From positions 1-64,000 of the forward strand of contig CAMEFI010000011.1 of the NCBI GenBank assembly GCA_945915475.1: a DNA stretch of 64,000 nt, written 5' to 3'. Source of the stretch: an uncultured Clostridium sp. Its GTDB lineage: Bacteria > Bacillota > Clostridia > Lachnospirales > Lachnospiraceae. Shown here piece by piece: positions 17,722 to 25,961 of the stretch. The position numbers and the translations under genes are program-made. How positions within the stretch are numbered: the first letter of the stretch is position 1; each line of letters starts with the position of its first letter. Under the pieces are notes generated by a model that worked only from the letters and a program-made list of their open reading frames with translations, did no database searches and was not told where the DNA came from.

Positions 17722-17970
17722 TCACTTTTCTATCTTTTTATTCTTCACCTTAACCTTAACAACAGTACTTATTTTTTTGGTTGCTTTCACAGTTGGCTTT
17801 ACCGTCACCTTCTTTCCAACTGCTACTAATACAGACTTTTTAACACTTAAAGATTTTACATATTTTTGGGTTGCCGCCTACGTATCTATAGATAATACCG
17901 GATTGGCCACTGTTACTGATAAAATCATTGCCATTGTTAAAATCCATGTTAAAATATGTTTTTTCATCAT
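17722..17970 (-). pseudogene. Secreted Ig-like protein gene with in-frame amber stop
   Basis: From the ATG at 17970 (AGGAGGAG upstream) the frame reads MMKKHILTWILTMAMILSVT, a complete signal peptide, continues VANPVLSIDT, then hits TAG at codon 31 (17880-17878). The same frame continues AATQKYVKSLSVKKSVLVAV and GKKVTVKPTVKATKK to a TGA at 17724-17722. The second part is the start of a Big_2-type Ig-like module that is then cut off. The gene is therefore doubly broken: nonsense codon and C-terminal truncation. Confidence 0.65.
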
Positions 17971-18025
17971 GTTTTTTCTCCTCCTATTGTTTGTTTTTTC
18001 ATCATTATCCTTAGTAAAATTTTCA

Positions 18026-18031
18026 TTATAA
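18026..18031 (-). promoter_or_regulatory. -10 box for the secreted-protein pair
   Basis: TATAAT on the minus strand (18031-18026), 55 nt upstream of the ATG at 17970. The matching -35 (TTATGT, 18054-18049) is weak and overlaps the first of three direct repeats, so activation or repression there is plausible. Confidence 0.4.
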
Positions 18032-18052
18032 TTCTTTTGAAGTATATCACAT

Positions 18053-18110
18053 AACTCCCATTTTGGATATAAAAACTTCTATTTTGGACAATAGAAACTT
18101 CCATTTTAGA
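18053..18110 (+). repeat. Three 15-bp direct repeats, probable regulator binding sites
   Basis: Copies at 18053-18067, 18074-18088 and 18096-18110 follow AACTYCYATTTTRGA and are spaced 21 and 22 bp, i.e. on one face of the helix. They fill the space between the minus-strand promoter of the secreted-protein genes and the start of the truncated XRE regulator gene, which is the usual place for an XRE operator. Confidence 0.55.
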
Positions 18111-18138
18111 AAAATATTACAAAAGGGAGGCAATATTC

Positions 18139-18336
18139 ATGTCCGAACGACTTACCCAAACCAATCATCCCATCATTGGAACTAATATCAAGCGTTCGCG
18201 TACCGAATGCAATCTACGGGCTGTCGATGTTATTGCAAAGCTTCAATTAAAAGGTATTAAAGTCACTACCGGTATCTTCAGCAAAGTAGAACACGGTCTT
18301 AATAATCTGTCCATCCAGATAAAAGACTGGTTTTAA
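18139..18336 (+). pseudogene. Truncated XRE-family regulator
   Basis: 65 codons with a good RBS (AAAGGGAGG). The frame reads IIGTNIKRSRTECNLRAVDV then IAKLQLKGIKVTTGIFSKVE, an XRE helix-turn-helix. Homologous proteins continue after GLNN with a PSVDMLIALT-like helix and an acidic tail; here the sequence switches at about 18305 to unrelated bases read antisense from another relic and stops. The DNA-binding domain is incomplete, so probably non-functional. Confidence 0.55.
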
Positions 18337-18581
18337 GATTATTCGTATAACACCTACATCCTCTTCCTGAATGGAATGAAATCCGCTCTCATTCTGTTTG
18401 ATGCAGATTAAATTCCCGGTATAGATTTCCACAATATTTCCATCTTTGACCAAAGCGCGATTAAGTGGAGCATTTTCAAATAATCCTGAAACGCATCAAA
18501 TGTATTCTGAATCCAGCCCAGCCTGCCAGCAAACACCACTCCATTCTCATTTACTTCCATAAAATATGCCTTTATATCCAT
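18300..18581 (-). pseudogene. Frameshifted relic of an unnamed accessory gene
   Basis: From an ATG at 18581 the minus strand reads MDIKAYFMEVNENGVVFAGR and LGWIQNTFDAFQDYLK; a frame change near 18474 is needed to continue as APLNRALVKDGNIVEIYTGN and LICIKQNESGFHSIQEEDVG. The pieces look like one ~95-residue protein broken by a one-base indel. The PLNRAL...IYTGN part recalls DUF3846-type proteins of mobile elements, but I am not sure. It is fused tail-to-tail with the XRE relic. Confidence 0.45.
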
Positions 18582-18715
18582 TCTGCATTGTCCACTGTCC
18601 TTTCCCCGTATTCACATGTTTTGTACAGCAATTATCCTTACTATATCACATATTTTTCCATAAAAAAGGGACTTGTAATTTTCTATCGAGTTACTGTTGA
18701 ATTCTACTATTTATT

Positions 18716-18747
18716 GTCCCTTCCCGCCACTAGGGCGGATTAGGGAC
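18716..18747. other. Nested hairpin in intergenic stretch
   Basis: GTCCC (18716-18720) pairs with GGGAC (18743-18747) and CCGCC (18724-18728) with GGCGG (18734-18738). No T-run follows. Lies in the gene-free stretch 18582-18920 between the relics and the tRNA-Leu element; the remainder of that stretch holds only the terminator at 18777-18815. Confidence 0.45.
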
Positions 18748-18776
18748 TTTCCCCATTAGAGACGTGCGCCGAAAAA

Positions 18777-18815
18777 ACACTCCATACAAATCAATGTATA
18801 GAGTGTCTTTTCTTT
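18777..18815. terminator. Terminator, probably downstream of tRNA-Leu
   Basis: ACACTC/GAGTGT (18777-18782 with 18801-18806) enclosing ATACA/TGTAT; T-rich tail on the plus strand and a run of six T on the minus strand. On the minus strand it would end the tRNA-Leu transcript after the hairpin block. Confidence 0.65.
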
Positions 18816-18921
18816 TGTCACATACAGTAACTTACCATCTGTTAAATATTTGTTAGATGTTTACTCAATTTTGTTTTTGATGTTCTTATTGAAAATCCCT
18901 AGAACCCTTGATTTTACTTAA

Positions 18922-19083
18922 TGCAGAAGATGGGGCGAGTGTGGTCCTGCGGACCACATGTTACGAGCCGACCGAGCCGGAGGCGAGACCTTGAACCTTG
19001 GGTTCAAGGGGGTGCTTCGGCTCGGTATAAGAAAACAGCAGATACTTTCGTATCTGCTACTTTCTTATACTGCAGAAGATGGG
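18922..19083 (-). repeat. Hairpin block bounded by two copies of the tRNA-Leu 3' end
   Basis: TGCAGAAGATGGG occurs at 18922-18934 and again at 19071-19083, where it is the tRNA 3' end. Between them are four clean inverted repeats: GTGGTCC/GGACCAC (18941-18957), ACCGAGCCG/CGGCTCGGT (18971-18979 with 19018-19026) enclosing CCTTGAACC/GGTTCAAGG (18989-19009), and a 9+9-bp hairpin with a 2x2 internal loop (19026-19069). The tRNA 3'-end duplication is the classic scar of integration at a tRNA; the block would also be transcribed as the tRNA trailer. Confidence 0.6.
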
Positions 19084-19153
19084 ACTTGAACCCACACGGG
19101 TGTTACCCCACTAGAACCTGAATCTAGCGCGTCTGCCATTCCGCCACTTCTGC
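19071..19153 (-). tRNA. tRNA-Leu, anticodon CAG
   Basis: 83 nt without encoded CCA. Acceptor GCAGAAG/CTTCTGC, D-arm GGCGGAATGGCAGACGC, anticodon stem CTAGA/TCTAG with loop TTCAGGT (anticodon CAG), a long variable arm typical of class II tRNAs, and T-arm with GGTTCAAGTCC. Reads CUG codons. Confidence 0.95.
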
Positions 19154-19182
19154 ATTTGCTCACCTATGCAAGCAACTATTAC

Positions 19183-19211
19183 ATTCTATACGATTTTAGA
19201 AAGAAAATCAA
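19183..19211 (-). promoter_or_regulatory. Promoter of tRNA-Leu
   Basis: Minus strand TTGATT (19211-19206), 17-nt spacer, TAGAAT (19188-19183), about 30 nt before the tRNA 5' end. Confidence 0.65.
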
Positions 19212-19221
19212 GAGCTATTTT

Positions 19222-20250
19222 CTATTTTTCTTCTGCAAAAGGAAACTTATTAGCAAGATCCATATTCACATCTTCCTCCATATTAAAATGGGAATCATAA
19301 TCTTTGAACCAGTCCTCATATACTCCACTAAAATATTCCTTTTGCTTACGGGCGATGATCTCTTCCTTATTCTTTTTTGTCAGTTCTTCATCATTGGATT
19401 TCATCATCTTAAATATATGATATCCATACTGACTCTGAATTACTGTGCTCACCTCACCATCTTCCATTGCCAGAATCTTATCCGCAACAGATTCTCCATA
19501 TTCTTCCACCATTTCTGCCTTTGCCATGGTGTAGGAATTGGAATACTTAAGCTTATATTTATCCACAATATCCTGATAGGTGACATTCTCATCCTGTGCC
19601 AGAGAGGATAATGCCTCATTTGCCTTTTCCAGCTGTGTGGCTTTCTTCTCATCGGTATATTCCTTCACACTTCCATCTTTGTCAACACTATAGCATTCAA
19701 ACACCATATCATAGAAAGTTGTCATCCTGGCTTCCTCTTCCGAGATTTCAAAATCATATTCCGCAATCTTCTGGTTATAGACTTTCTTCGCGATGGCATT
19801 TTCCTCCATCACCTGTTTTACCAGTTCCTTTGTAATCTCAGATTCCTTCAGATCTGCTTGTGTTAATCCATTATAAAAGGTCTCTGCTGCATTCTCAATA
19901 TCTGCCCTTTCACTATCACTTAACGAGATATTCATATCCTCTGCCTGATGCACCAAAACCCTGACCCGGTTGATGTTTTCAATAATATCCTCGATGGTAA
20001 TCTCCCTTAATGTGCGATTACCATTCTCCGTATCCATCTCTAAATCCCAGACACCATTTCCATAGGTCTTCTGATAGTCTTCCTCTATCGTCTTTCCATA
20101 AATGTAATATTCCCCATACGTAATCTGGGAATCTCCAAATTCGTATACAATATTCTTTGTTTCCTCTGTATTTTTCTTGCCACAGGCAGTCGAACTCATC
20201 ACACAGATGAGACTCATACAGATGACCCAAAATCGTTTTGCATATCTCAT
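19222..20250 (-). CDS. Lipoprotein foldase, PrsA/SurA-like peptidyl-prolyl isomerase
   Basis: 342 aa lipoprotein: signal peptide with lipobox MSSTAC, lipidated Cys23. The body follows the SurA/PrsA plan, with an N-terminal chaperone part (QITYGEYYIYGKTIEEDYQK; helical SurA_N-like) and a parvulin-like domain around residues 180-300 (LSSLAQDENVTYQDIVDKYK; VADKILAMEDGEVSTVIQSQ; YGYHIFKMMK). Such proteins assist folding of exported proteins on the outer face of the membrane. Start codon lies 4 bases after the stop of a related gene, so the two are co-transcribed. Confidence 0.85.
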   Translation of the reverse strand: MRYAKRFWVICMSLICVMSSTACGKKNTEETKNIVYEFGDSQITYGEYYIYGKTIEEDYQKTYGNGVWDLEMDTENGNRTLREITIEDIIENINRVRVLVHQAEDMNISLSDSERADIENAAETFYNGLTQADLKESEITKELVKQVMEENAIAKKVYNQKIAEYDFEISEEEARMTTFYDMVFECYSVDKDGSVKEYTDEKKATQLEKANEALSSLAQDENVTYQDIVDKYKLKYSNSYTMAKAEMVEEYGESVADKILAMEDGEVSTVIQSQYGYHIFKMMKSNDEELTKKNKEEIIARKQKEYFSGVYEDWFKDYDSHFNMEEDVNMDLANKFPFAEEK

Positions 20251-20253
20251 ACA

Positions 20254-21357
20254 TTATTCCTCCACATATTTTGCAAAATCATATAAGGATAATTTGTCCC
20301 AGCTATTTCCAACAAATGTTGCTTCTTCTACTCCCAATTCGTTATACCATTCTTCCTTTTTCTCTTTCAAAGCATCTTCTGCCATATCCAAACGGTAATG
20401 TTCCATTACCTGCTCCGAAAGTTCCTTATTATCCTCTTCTATCATCTCAACAATAGCATAGCAGCTTGCTATATCGATCACCGGGCTATATTCTCCCTTT
20501 TTCAATGTCTTTGCATACTGAGTAAAATCATCTCCAAAGCTTTCTGCCATATTGCTCTGCTTACCGGAGACATTCTCAATTCCATATTCTTTGGCAAGCT
20601 CTTCAATATCAGCACCATCCTTTAGTTTCTGATGGGCTTCTTCTGCCTGTTGTTTTCTCTGCGTAATCTCCTCATCCGAAAGCAACAGCGGCGTCTGTCC
20701 ATCCTCTTCCGTCAGATAATTGCCATCTTCATCCACCTGAACCTTCGGAAATAACAGCATATACATCGTGCAGTATCTCTGATCTTCCACCTCAACAGTA
20801 TCCGTTACAGATTCTTCTAGCTTATATGCCAGGTATCGCTCCCGATACACTTCCATTACCCTGTCTCTTTCAATTCCAAGGTCATTCAGGATTCTCCCAC
20901 TGATCTGTCCTAAGTATTTAACGACATCCTCTGAAATCGCCTCTTCTTCCTCTTTGGACAATTGAATCCCCTGTTTCTCAGCGATCATCGCTTCCACTTT
21001 ATAATCCATAATCAGTTGAAGAACTTCTTTCTTATAATACTCATCTGCACTACTTCCATCCTCTGCAGTGGTATCCAATGCATTCTCACCAATTCCTAAA
21101 TCCACAACATTTTGAAGCATGCACAAATTCACTTCATCCAGATAGACATTTTCATCTCCAACCTTGAACACGACCGTATCGGAAGGGGAGCGCCCTTCTC
21201 CTGACAGGAACCACAAAATAACTGCAAACACAGCAATCAGAAGAAGAATACCAGCCCCAAAAAGAATACCTTCCTTTCTCTTTTTTCCCTTGTCCGACTT
21301 TTGTTCCTTATCCAATTGTTTCTTTGTTTTCTGGTCACTCTTTCGTTTTGTCCCCAT
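20254..21357 (-). CDS. Membrane-anchored PpiC/SurA-like foldase
   Basis: 367 aa from the ATG at 21357 (AAAGGA seven bases upstream); an upstream in-frame ATG at 21417 lacks an RBS. Very basic cytosolic N-terminus (GTKRKSDQKTKKQLDKEQKS), one transmembrane helix (GILFGAGILLLIAVFAVILW) and an extracellular region with SurA_N-like helices and a parvulin-like segment (KLKDGADIEELAKEYGIENV; YAKTLKKGEYSPVIDIASCY). It pairs with the downstream lipoprotein foldase. The position next to mfd matches the Firmicute mfd-prsA neighbourhood. Confidence 0.82.
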   Translation of the reverse strand: MGTKRKSDQKTKKQLDKEQKSDKGKKRKEGILFGAGILLLIAVFAVILWFLSGEGRSPSDTVVFKVGDENVYLDEVNLCMLQNVVDLGIGENALDTTAEDGSSADEYYKKEVLQLIMDYKVEAMIAEKQGIQLSKEEEEAISEDVVKYLGQISGRILNDLGIERDRVMEVYRERYLAYKLEESVTDTVEVEDQRYCTMYMLLFPKVQVDEDGNYLTEEDGQTPLLLSDEEITQRKQQAEEAHQKLKDGADIEELAKEYGIENVSGKQSNMAESFGDDFTQYAKTLKKGEYSPVIDIASCYAIVEMIEEDNKELSEQVMEHYRLDMAEDALKEKKEEWYNELGVEEATFVGNSWDKLSLYDFAKYVEE

Positions 21358-21452
21358 ATTCCATTCCTTTGTCTTTCTCTTATACCAGATGAACAATCCT
21401 TCATTCATTCTTTTCATTATAGTATATTTTCATATATGCGTCAAAAAATTAT

Positions 21453-24400
21453 TCATCCTTCGATCAATTCATTGATATCTGCGATAATGCCATCTAACTG
21501 CAGAATAAACTTCTTAAGACTTTTCTTTTCCAAATCAATGATAAATCCAGGGTTTGCCCCCGCCACAATCCGTATGTTATTCAGATACTTTGCCAGAAAA
21601 TCATCTAAAAGTTCTGTCTTTACCTTGACTCCCGCTGCCATTGCTACATGCACCTTGCCATCTTTATAAGTAATCTCCGTTATATATGCTTCGTGAGCCT
21701 GTGCTTTCAGTTTCGCAATGGTCATCAGATTCGTCACTGCTGTCGGCGGTTCTCCAAACCGGTCTGTCAGTTCATCCAGCATATCCTCATAATCTTCCTG
21801 TGTCCAAATGCCGGAAATCCGTTTGTACAACTCTAATTTTGTCATCTCATTTTTCACATAGGTTGCCGGAATATAAGCATCGATTGGAATCTCAATGGAC
21901 GTCGCAAAGGTTTCTTCACTAAGCTCACCCTTTTGCTGCAAAATGGCATCATTAAGCATTTTGCAATATAAGTCATATCCAACTGCCGCCATATGACCGG
22001 ACTGATCTTCTCCTAACAGGTTACCCGCTCCACGAATCTCCAGATCCCGCATGGCAATCTTAAATCCGGACCCCAGATCCGTAAATTCCCGAATGGCTTT
22101 CAACCGTTTCTCTGCTGTTTCCTTCAGCATCTTATCTCTGCGATACATTAGAAATGCATATGCTGTTTTACTGGAACGTCCCACTCTTCCCCGAAGCTGG
22201 TACAACTGTGATAACCCGTAATTTTCCGCATCATGGATAATCATGGTATTGGCATTACTGATATCCAGTCCCGTCTCAATGATCGTTGTTGTCACCAGAA
22301 CATCAATTTCCTTATTGATAAATGCCATCATCACATCCTCGAGTTCCTTTTCATTCATCTGACCGTGAGCATAGGAAATCCGTACATTAGGCATCATTTT
22401 TGCAAGATCTGCTGCCACATCCGCAATGGTATTGACCCGGTTATATACATAATACACCTGACCACCCCGGGCTAACTCCCTTGTTACTGCCTCTTTAATC
22501 AACTCCGGATTATATTCCAACACATATGTCTGAATTGCCTTGCGGTCCACGGGAGGCTCCTCCAACAAACTCATATCCCGTATTCCAACCAGACTCATAT
22601 GAAGAGTTCTGGGAATCGGTGTTGCCGTAAGAGTCAGCACATCAACATCTTTCTTAATCTGCTTAATCTTCTCCTTATGGGATACACCAAATCTCTGCTC
22701 TTCATCAATAATGAGTAATCCAAGATTACTGTAATCCAAATCCTTAGAAAGCAACCGATGTGTTCCAATAATAATATCAATCTGTCCCTTTTTGAGTTTC
22801 TGAATGGTTTCCCGCTGCTCTTTTGCGCTTAAGAAACGGGACAGCATCCCTATCTCCACCGGATAATCCTGCATACGTTCCTTAAATGTATTATAGTGCT
22901 GCTGTGCCAGGATTGTCGTAGGCACCAGATAAGCAACCTGTTTACCATCCTGCACCGCCTTAAATGCCGCACGAATAGCCACCTCTGTTTTGCCGTATCC
23001 AACATCTCCGCAAATCAAACGGTCCATGATCTTGGTGCTTTCCATATCTGCTTTTGTCTCCTGAATGGCACGAAGCTGGTCATTGGTTTCCTCATAAGGA
23101 AACATTTCCTCAAATTCCTTCTGCCAGACAGTGTCCGGAGAAAATGCATAGCCGGATTTCGACTGTCGGATAGCATACAGTTCCACCAGTTCCTTCGCCA
23201 CTACATTTACCTGCCGGCGAACCTTTGACTTTGTTTTCTCCCACTCATTACCGCCTAACTTGTTAAGCTTCGGTCTCCTGCTATCCTTCGATGCATATTT
23301 CTGAATCATATCCAGTTGGGAAGCAAGAATGAATAATTTCGACCCTCCACTATACTCGATAGCAATATAATCCTTTGTAACCTGGTCTACTTCTATCTTC
23401 TCAATTCCCAGGTAAATACCCAGACCGTGCCGCTCATGCACCACATAATCTCCAATATTCAGGTCATCAAAGCTGTTAATTTTCTCTCCGGAATACAGCG
23501 GTTTACGCTTCAGCCGTTTCTTAGTCTTTTGCTGTCCAAAAATGTCGCCTTCCGTAAGCACCACTAAATGAATATCCGGAACGCAGAATCCGCTCTTTAA
23601 TCTCCCATTGGTAACCATCATTTCCGACTGCTCTAACACACGATCCTTGTTCTCTGTAAAAAAGCAATTCACATCCTGATCCCGTAAATTCTCCGCAAAA
23701 CGTTCTCCACGGGTCGCAGATGGACAAAACAGCACAATACGATATCCTTCCTGCTTCCATCTTTTTATATCCTTCAATAACATTTCAAAATTATGACGGT
23801 AAGTAGGAACCATCTTCGTCTCAAATGCCAGTCTGGTCTGTGGCTCAAACAAAGATTCCTCTTTTGCCAAAATGCTGAACAGCACCGTATCTTTTATGGC
23901 TATCTTTCCTGCAATCTCCTTGTAATCAAACAGAATATCAGCCTGACTTGGCAGCATATAACCACCTTCTAACCGGCTGATCATACTCTCCCGGAATTCC
24001 AGCTGGCAGGCTTTTGCTCTCTCTAACACCCGGTCCGGCTCATCTACAAAAATGAGGGTATCTTCCGGCATATAAGACAAAAAACTATAAAGCTCCTCAT
24101 AGAAAGCACCAATATAACTATCTATTCCCATGGCACTATGAAAGCATGTAAGTTCTTCCTTCAACGCCTCCATCTCCCGGTTGATCCTTGCATATTCTTC
24201 TGTCTTAAAACTTTCTTTCAACTGCTTCGCATATGCTTTATGCTCCTTTTGCAGTTTTTTCAGTCCGTTTTGCACTCTGCCCTCATCTAAAATCATCTCT
24301 GCCGCAGGATATACACGCAGTTCTTCTACATTTTCAATGCTACGCTGACTTTCTACATCAAAACTGCGAATACTGTCAATTTCTTCTCCCCAGAGTTCCA

Positions 24401-24968
24401 CACGATATGGGCACTCACTACTCATGGGGAAGATATCCAGGATACCTCCCCTTACTGCAAATTGTCCAACTCCATCTACCCAATCATTTCTCTCATATCC
24501 AAGAGCCACTAGTGTCTTCTTCATCTTTTCAAGATCCAGGGGCTCTCCAAGCCGGAACGATACAATGTTCTTTTCTATTTCCTCAAGGGGTACCAGCTTA
24601 TTGAGCAGCGCATCAATAGATACCACAACTGTCGTAGCAGTATGTTCAATAATCCCCTTAACCACTTCCATTCTCTGTCGCAAAATCGTATGCCCATGAA
24701 TATCCGCATTGTAAAACAACACATCCTTTGCCGGATAATACAGAACATTTCGATCAAAAAATGCATAGGCGTCTACAATCTCCTTTGCCCGGTCTTCATT
24801 ATATGTCACGATCAGTTTCATCCGGTCGCTTCCCAAACAGTCCATTACATAATACCGGGCAAATCCATCTGTCCCTGTAATCTCCACAGGCATTTTCTTA
24901 TGTTTTTTTGCCTGTATATACTGCTCCCCTACCTCCGATAATCGAAAGGGTGCTTTCAAACATTCCAT
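21453..24968 (-). CDS. mfd: Transcription-repair coupling factor
   Basis: 1171 aa DNA translocase that removes RNA polymerase stalled at lesions and recruits UvrA. All regions are present: N-terminal UvrB-like module (~30-350), RNA-polymerase-interacting domain (GDYVVHERHGLGIYLGIEKI), helicase motif I GDVGYGKTE with Lys660, motif II IDEEQRF, TRG-type translocation region, motif VI QLRGRVGRS, and a C-terminal domain rich in YKRISG...EDYEDMLDELTDRFG. Complete with RBS. Followed (downstream) by the two foldase genes and preceded by yhaM. Confidence 0.97.
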   Translation of the reverse strand: MECLKAPFRLSEVGEQYIQAKKHKKMPVEITGTDGFARYYVMDCLGSDRMKLIVTYNEDRAKEIVDAYAFFDRNVLYYPAKDVLFYNADIHGHTILRQRMEVVKGIIEHTATTVVVSIDALLNKLVPLEEIEKNIVSFRLGEPLDLEKMKKTLVALGYERNDWVDGVGQFAVRGGILDIFPMSSECPYRVELWGEEIDSIRSFDVESQRSIENVEELRVYPAAEMILDEGRVQNGLKKLQKEHKAYAKQLKESFKTEEYARINREMEALKEELTCFHSAMGIDSYIGAFYEELYSFLSYMPEDTLIFVDEPDRVLERAKACQLEFRESMISRLEGGYMLPSQADILFDYKEIAGKIAIKDTVLFSILAKEESLFEPQTRLAFETKMVPTYRHNFEMLLKDIKRWKQEGYRIVLFCPSATRGERFAENLRDQDVNCFFTENKDRVLEQSEMMVTNGRLKSGFCVPDIHLVVLTEGDIFGQQKTKKRLKRKPLYSGEKINSFDDLNIGDYVVHERHGLGIYLGIEKIEVDQVTKDYIAIEYSGGSKLFILASQLDMIQKYASKDSRRPKLNKLGGNEWEKTKSKVRRQVNVVAKELVELYAIRQSKSGYAFSPDTVWQKEFEEMFPYEETNDQLRAIQETKADMESTKIMDRLICGDVGYGKTEVAIRAAFKAVQDGKQVAYLVPTTILAQQHYNTFKERMQDYPVEIGMLSRFLSAKEQRETIQKLKKGQIDIIIGTHRLLSKDLDYSNLGLLIIDEEQRFGVSHKEKIKQIKKDVDVLTLTATPIPRTLHMSLVGIRDMSLLEEPPVDRKAIQTYVLEYNPELIKEAVTRELARGGQVYYVYNRVNTIADVAADLAKMMPNVRISYAHGQMNEKELEDVMMAFINKEIDVLVTTTIIETGLDISNANTMIIHDAENYGLSQLYQLRGRVGRSSKTAYAFLMYRRDKMLKETAEKRLKAIREFTDLGSGFKIAMRDLEIRGAGNLLGEDQSGHMAAVGYDLYCKMLNDAILQQKGELSEETFATSIEIPIDAYIPATYVKNEMTKLELYKRISGIWTQEDYEDMLDELTDRFGEPPTAVTNLMTIAKLKAQAHEAYITEITYKDGKVHVAMAAGVKVKTELLDDFLAKYLNNIRIVAGANPGFIIDLEKKSLKKFILQLDGIIADINELIEG

Positions 24969-24984
24969 ATCAATCTTTCCTCTA

Positions 24985-25932
24985 CTATTTTGATGTCGGT
25001 CTCACATTGGTTTCAAACATGCGACTATAACCAAGCCATTCCCCGTTACCATTACTATTTCCACTATCTAATAGTTCAATAAAGCCTTCTAATTTTGCGT
25101 CTGTATTATCTGCAAATGCAAGGGCTACCGCCTCCATTAAAGCAGGCTTCTTTGGTGAACCGAACTCCAGCTCACCGTGATGTGATAAAATACAATGTTT
25201 CAATTCGTTGGCAAGCTTTACCGGGAAACCATTAATCTGTTTCATTTTCTCATCTAACATAATGGTGCCGGTTACAATATGTCCAACCAACTGTCCCTCA
25301 TCCGTGTAATCATTTTCCGGGAAAGAAGAAATCTCACTCATCTTACCAATATCATGACAAAGTGCTGCCGTGATCAACAGATCATGGTTGAGTACCGGAT
25401 ATCTCTCTACATAAAACTCACACAAACGTGCCACCGATAAACTATGTTCCAAAAGTCCTCCCGCAAAATTATGATGCATTGTCTTTGCCGCAGAATGAAT
25501 CTTGAATGCTTTCATAAAATCCGGATCCTTTGTAAATACCATTTCTAATAACTGGTGCAAATACTCGTTTTTCACTGTGTCAATCATTTCTAATAATTCA
25601 TTATACATTTCATCCACATTCCGTTTGGAACACGGCATGTAGTCAATGGGATCGTATTCGCCTTCTTCTGCTTTCCGGACTCTGCGGATATTAAGCTGCA
25701 ATGCCCCCTGGAAGCTTACCACCTGTGCATCCACCTGAATATAATCCATCGATTCGAAATGTCCGATTCCATTTGACAGATCCCATACTTTACCGTCTAC
25801 AGAACCCGTCTTATCATGCAACTGCATGGAATAATAATTCTTTCCTGCTTTCGTCTGTAATGTCTTCTTGTCCTTACATAAATAAATGGATGAGATCATA
25901 TCTCCTTCTCTTAATTCTTTGATAAATCGCAT
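24985..25932 (-). CDS. yhaM: 3'-5' exoribonuclease, YhaM family
   Basis: 315 aa. N-terminal OB-fold (MRFIKELREGDMISSIYLCK; YYSMQLHDKTGSVDGKVWDL) and a C-terminal HD phosphohydrolase domain with metal ligands His163 (LLEHSLSVARL), His193-Asp194 (ALCHDIGKM) and the ILSHHGELE motif. YhaM trims RNA from the 3' end and can also act on single-stranded DNA. Ends 16 bp before mfd on the same strand, so the two may share a transcript. Confidence 0.92.
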   Translation of the reverse strand: MRFIKELREGDMISSIYLCKDKKTLQTKAGKNYYSMQLHDKTGSVDGKVWDLSNGIGHFESMDYIQVDAQVVSFQGALQLNIRRVRKAEEGEYDPIDYMPCSKRNVDEMYNELLEMIDTVKNEYLHQLLEMVFTKDPDFMKAFKIHSAAKTMHHNFAGGLLEHSLSVARLCEFYVERYPVLNHDLLITAALCHDIGKMSEISSFPENDYTDEGQLVGHIVTGTIMLDEKMKQINGFPVKLANELKHCILSHHGELEFGSPKKPALMEAVALAFADNTDAKLEGFIELLDSGNSNGNGEWLGYSRMFETNVRPTSK

Positions 25933-25961
25933 CTGACTATCCTCCTGCTTTCCTATTCTTT

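Noticed and set aside
17878-17880. TAG read as pyrrolysine or other recoding
   Set aside because: No pyrrolysine context is present, and the downstream module is truncated as well, so gene decay explains it better.
18921-19121. Plus-strand 66-codon frame over the tRNA-Leu region
   Set aside because: It reads through the antisense of a tRNA and hairpins; not a protein.
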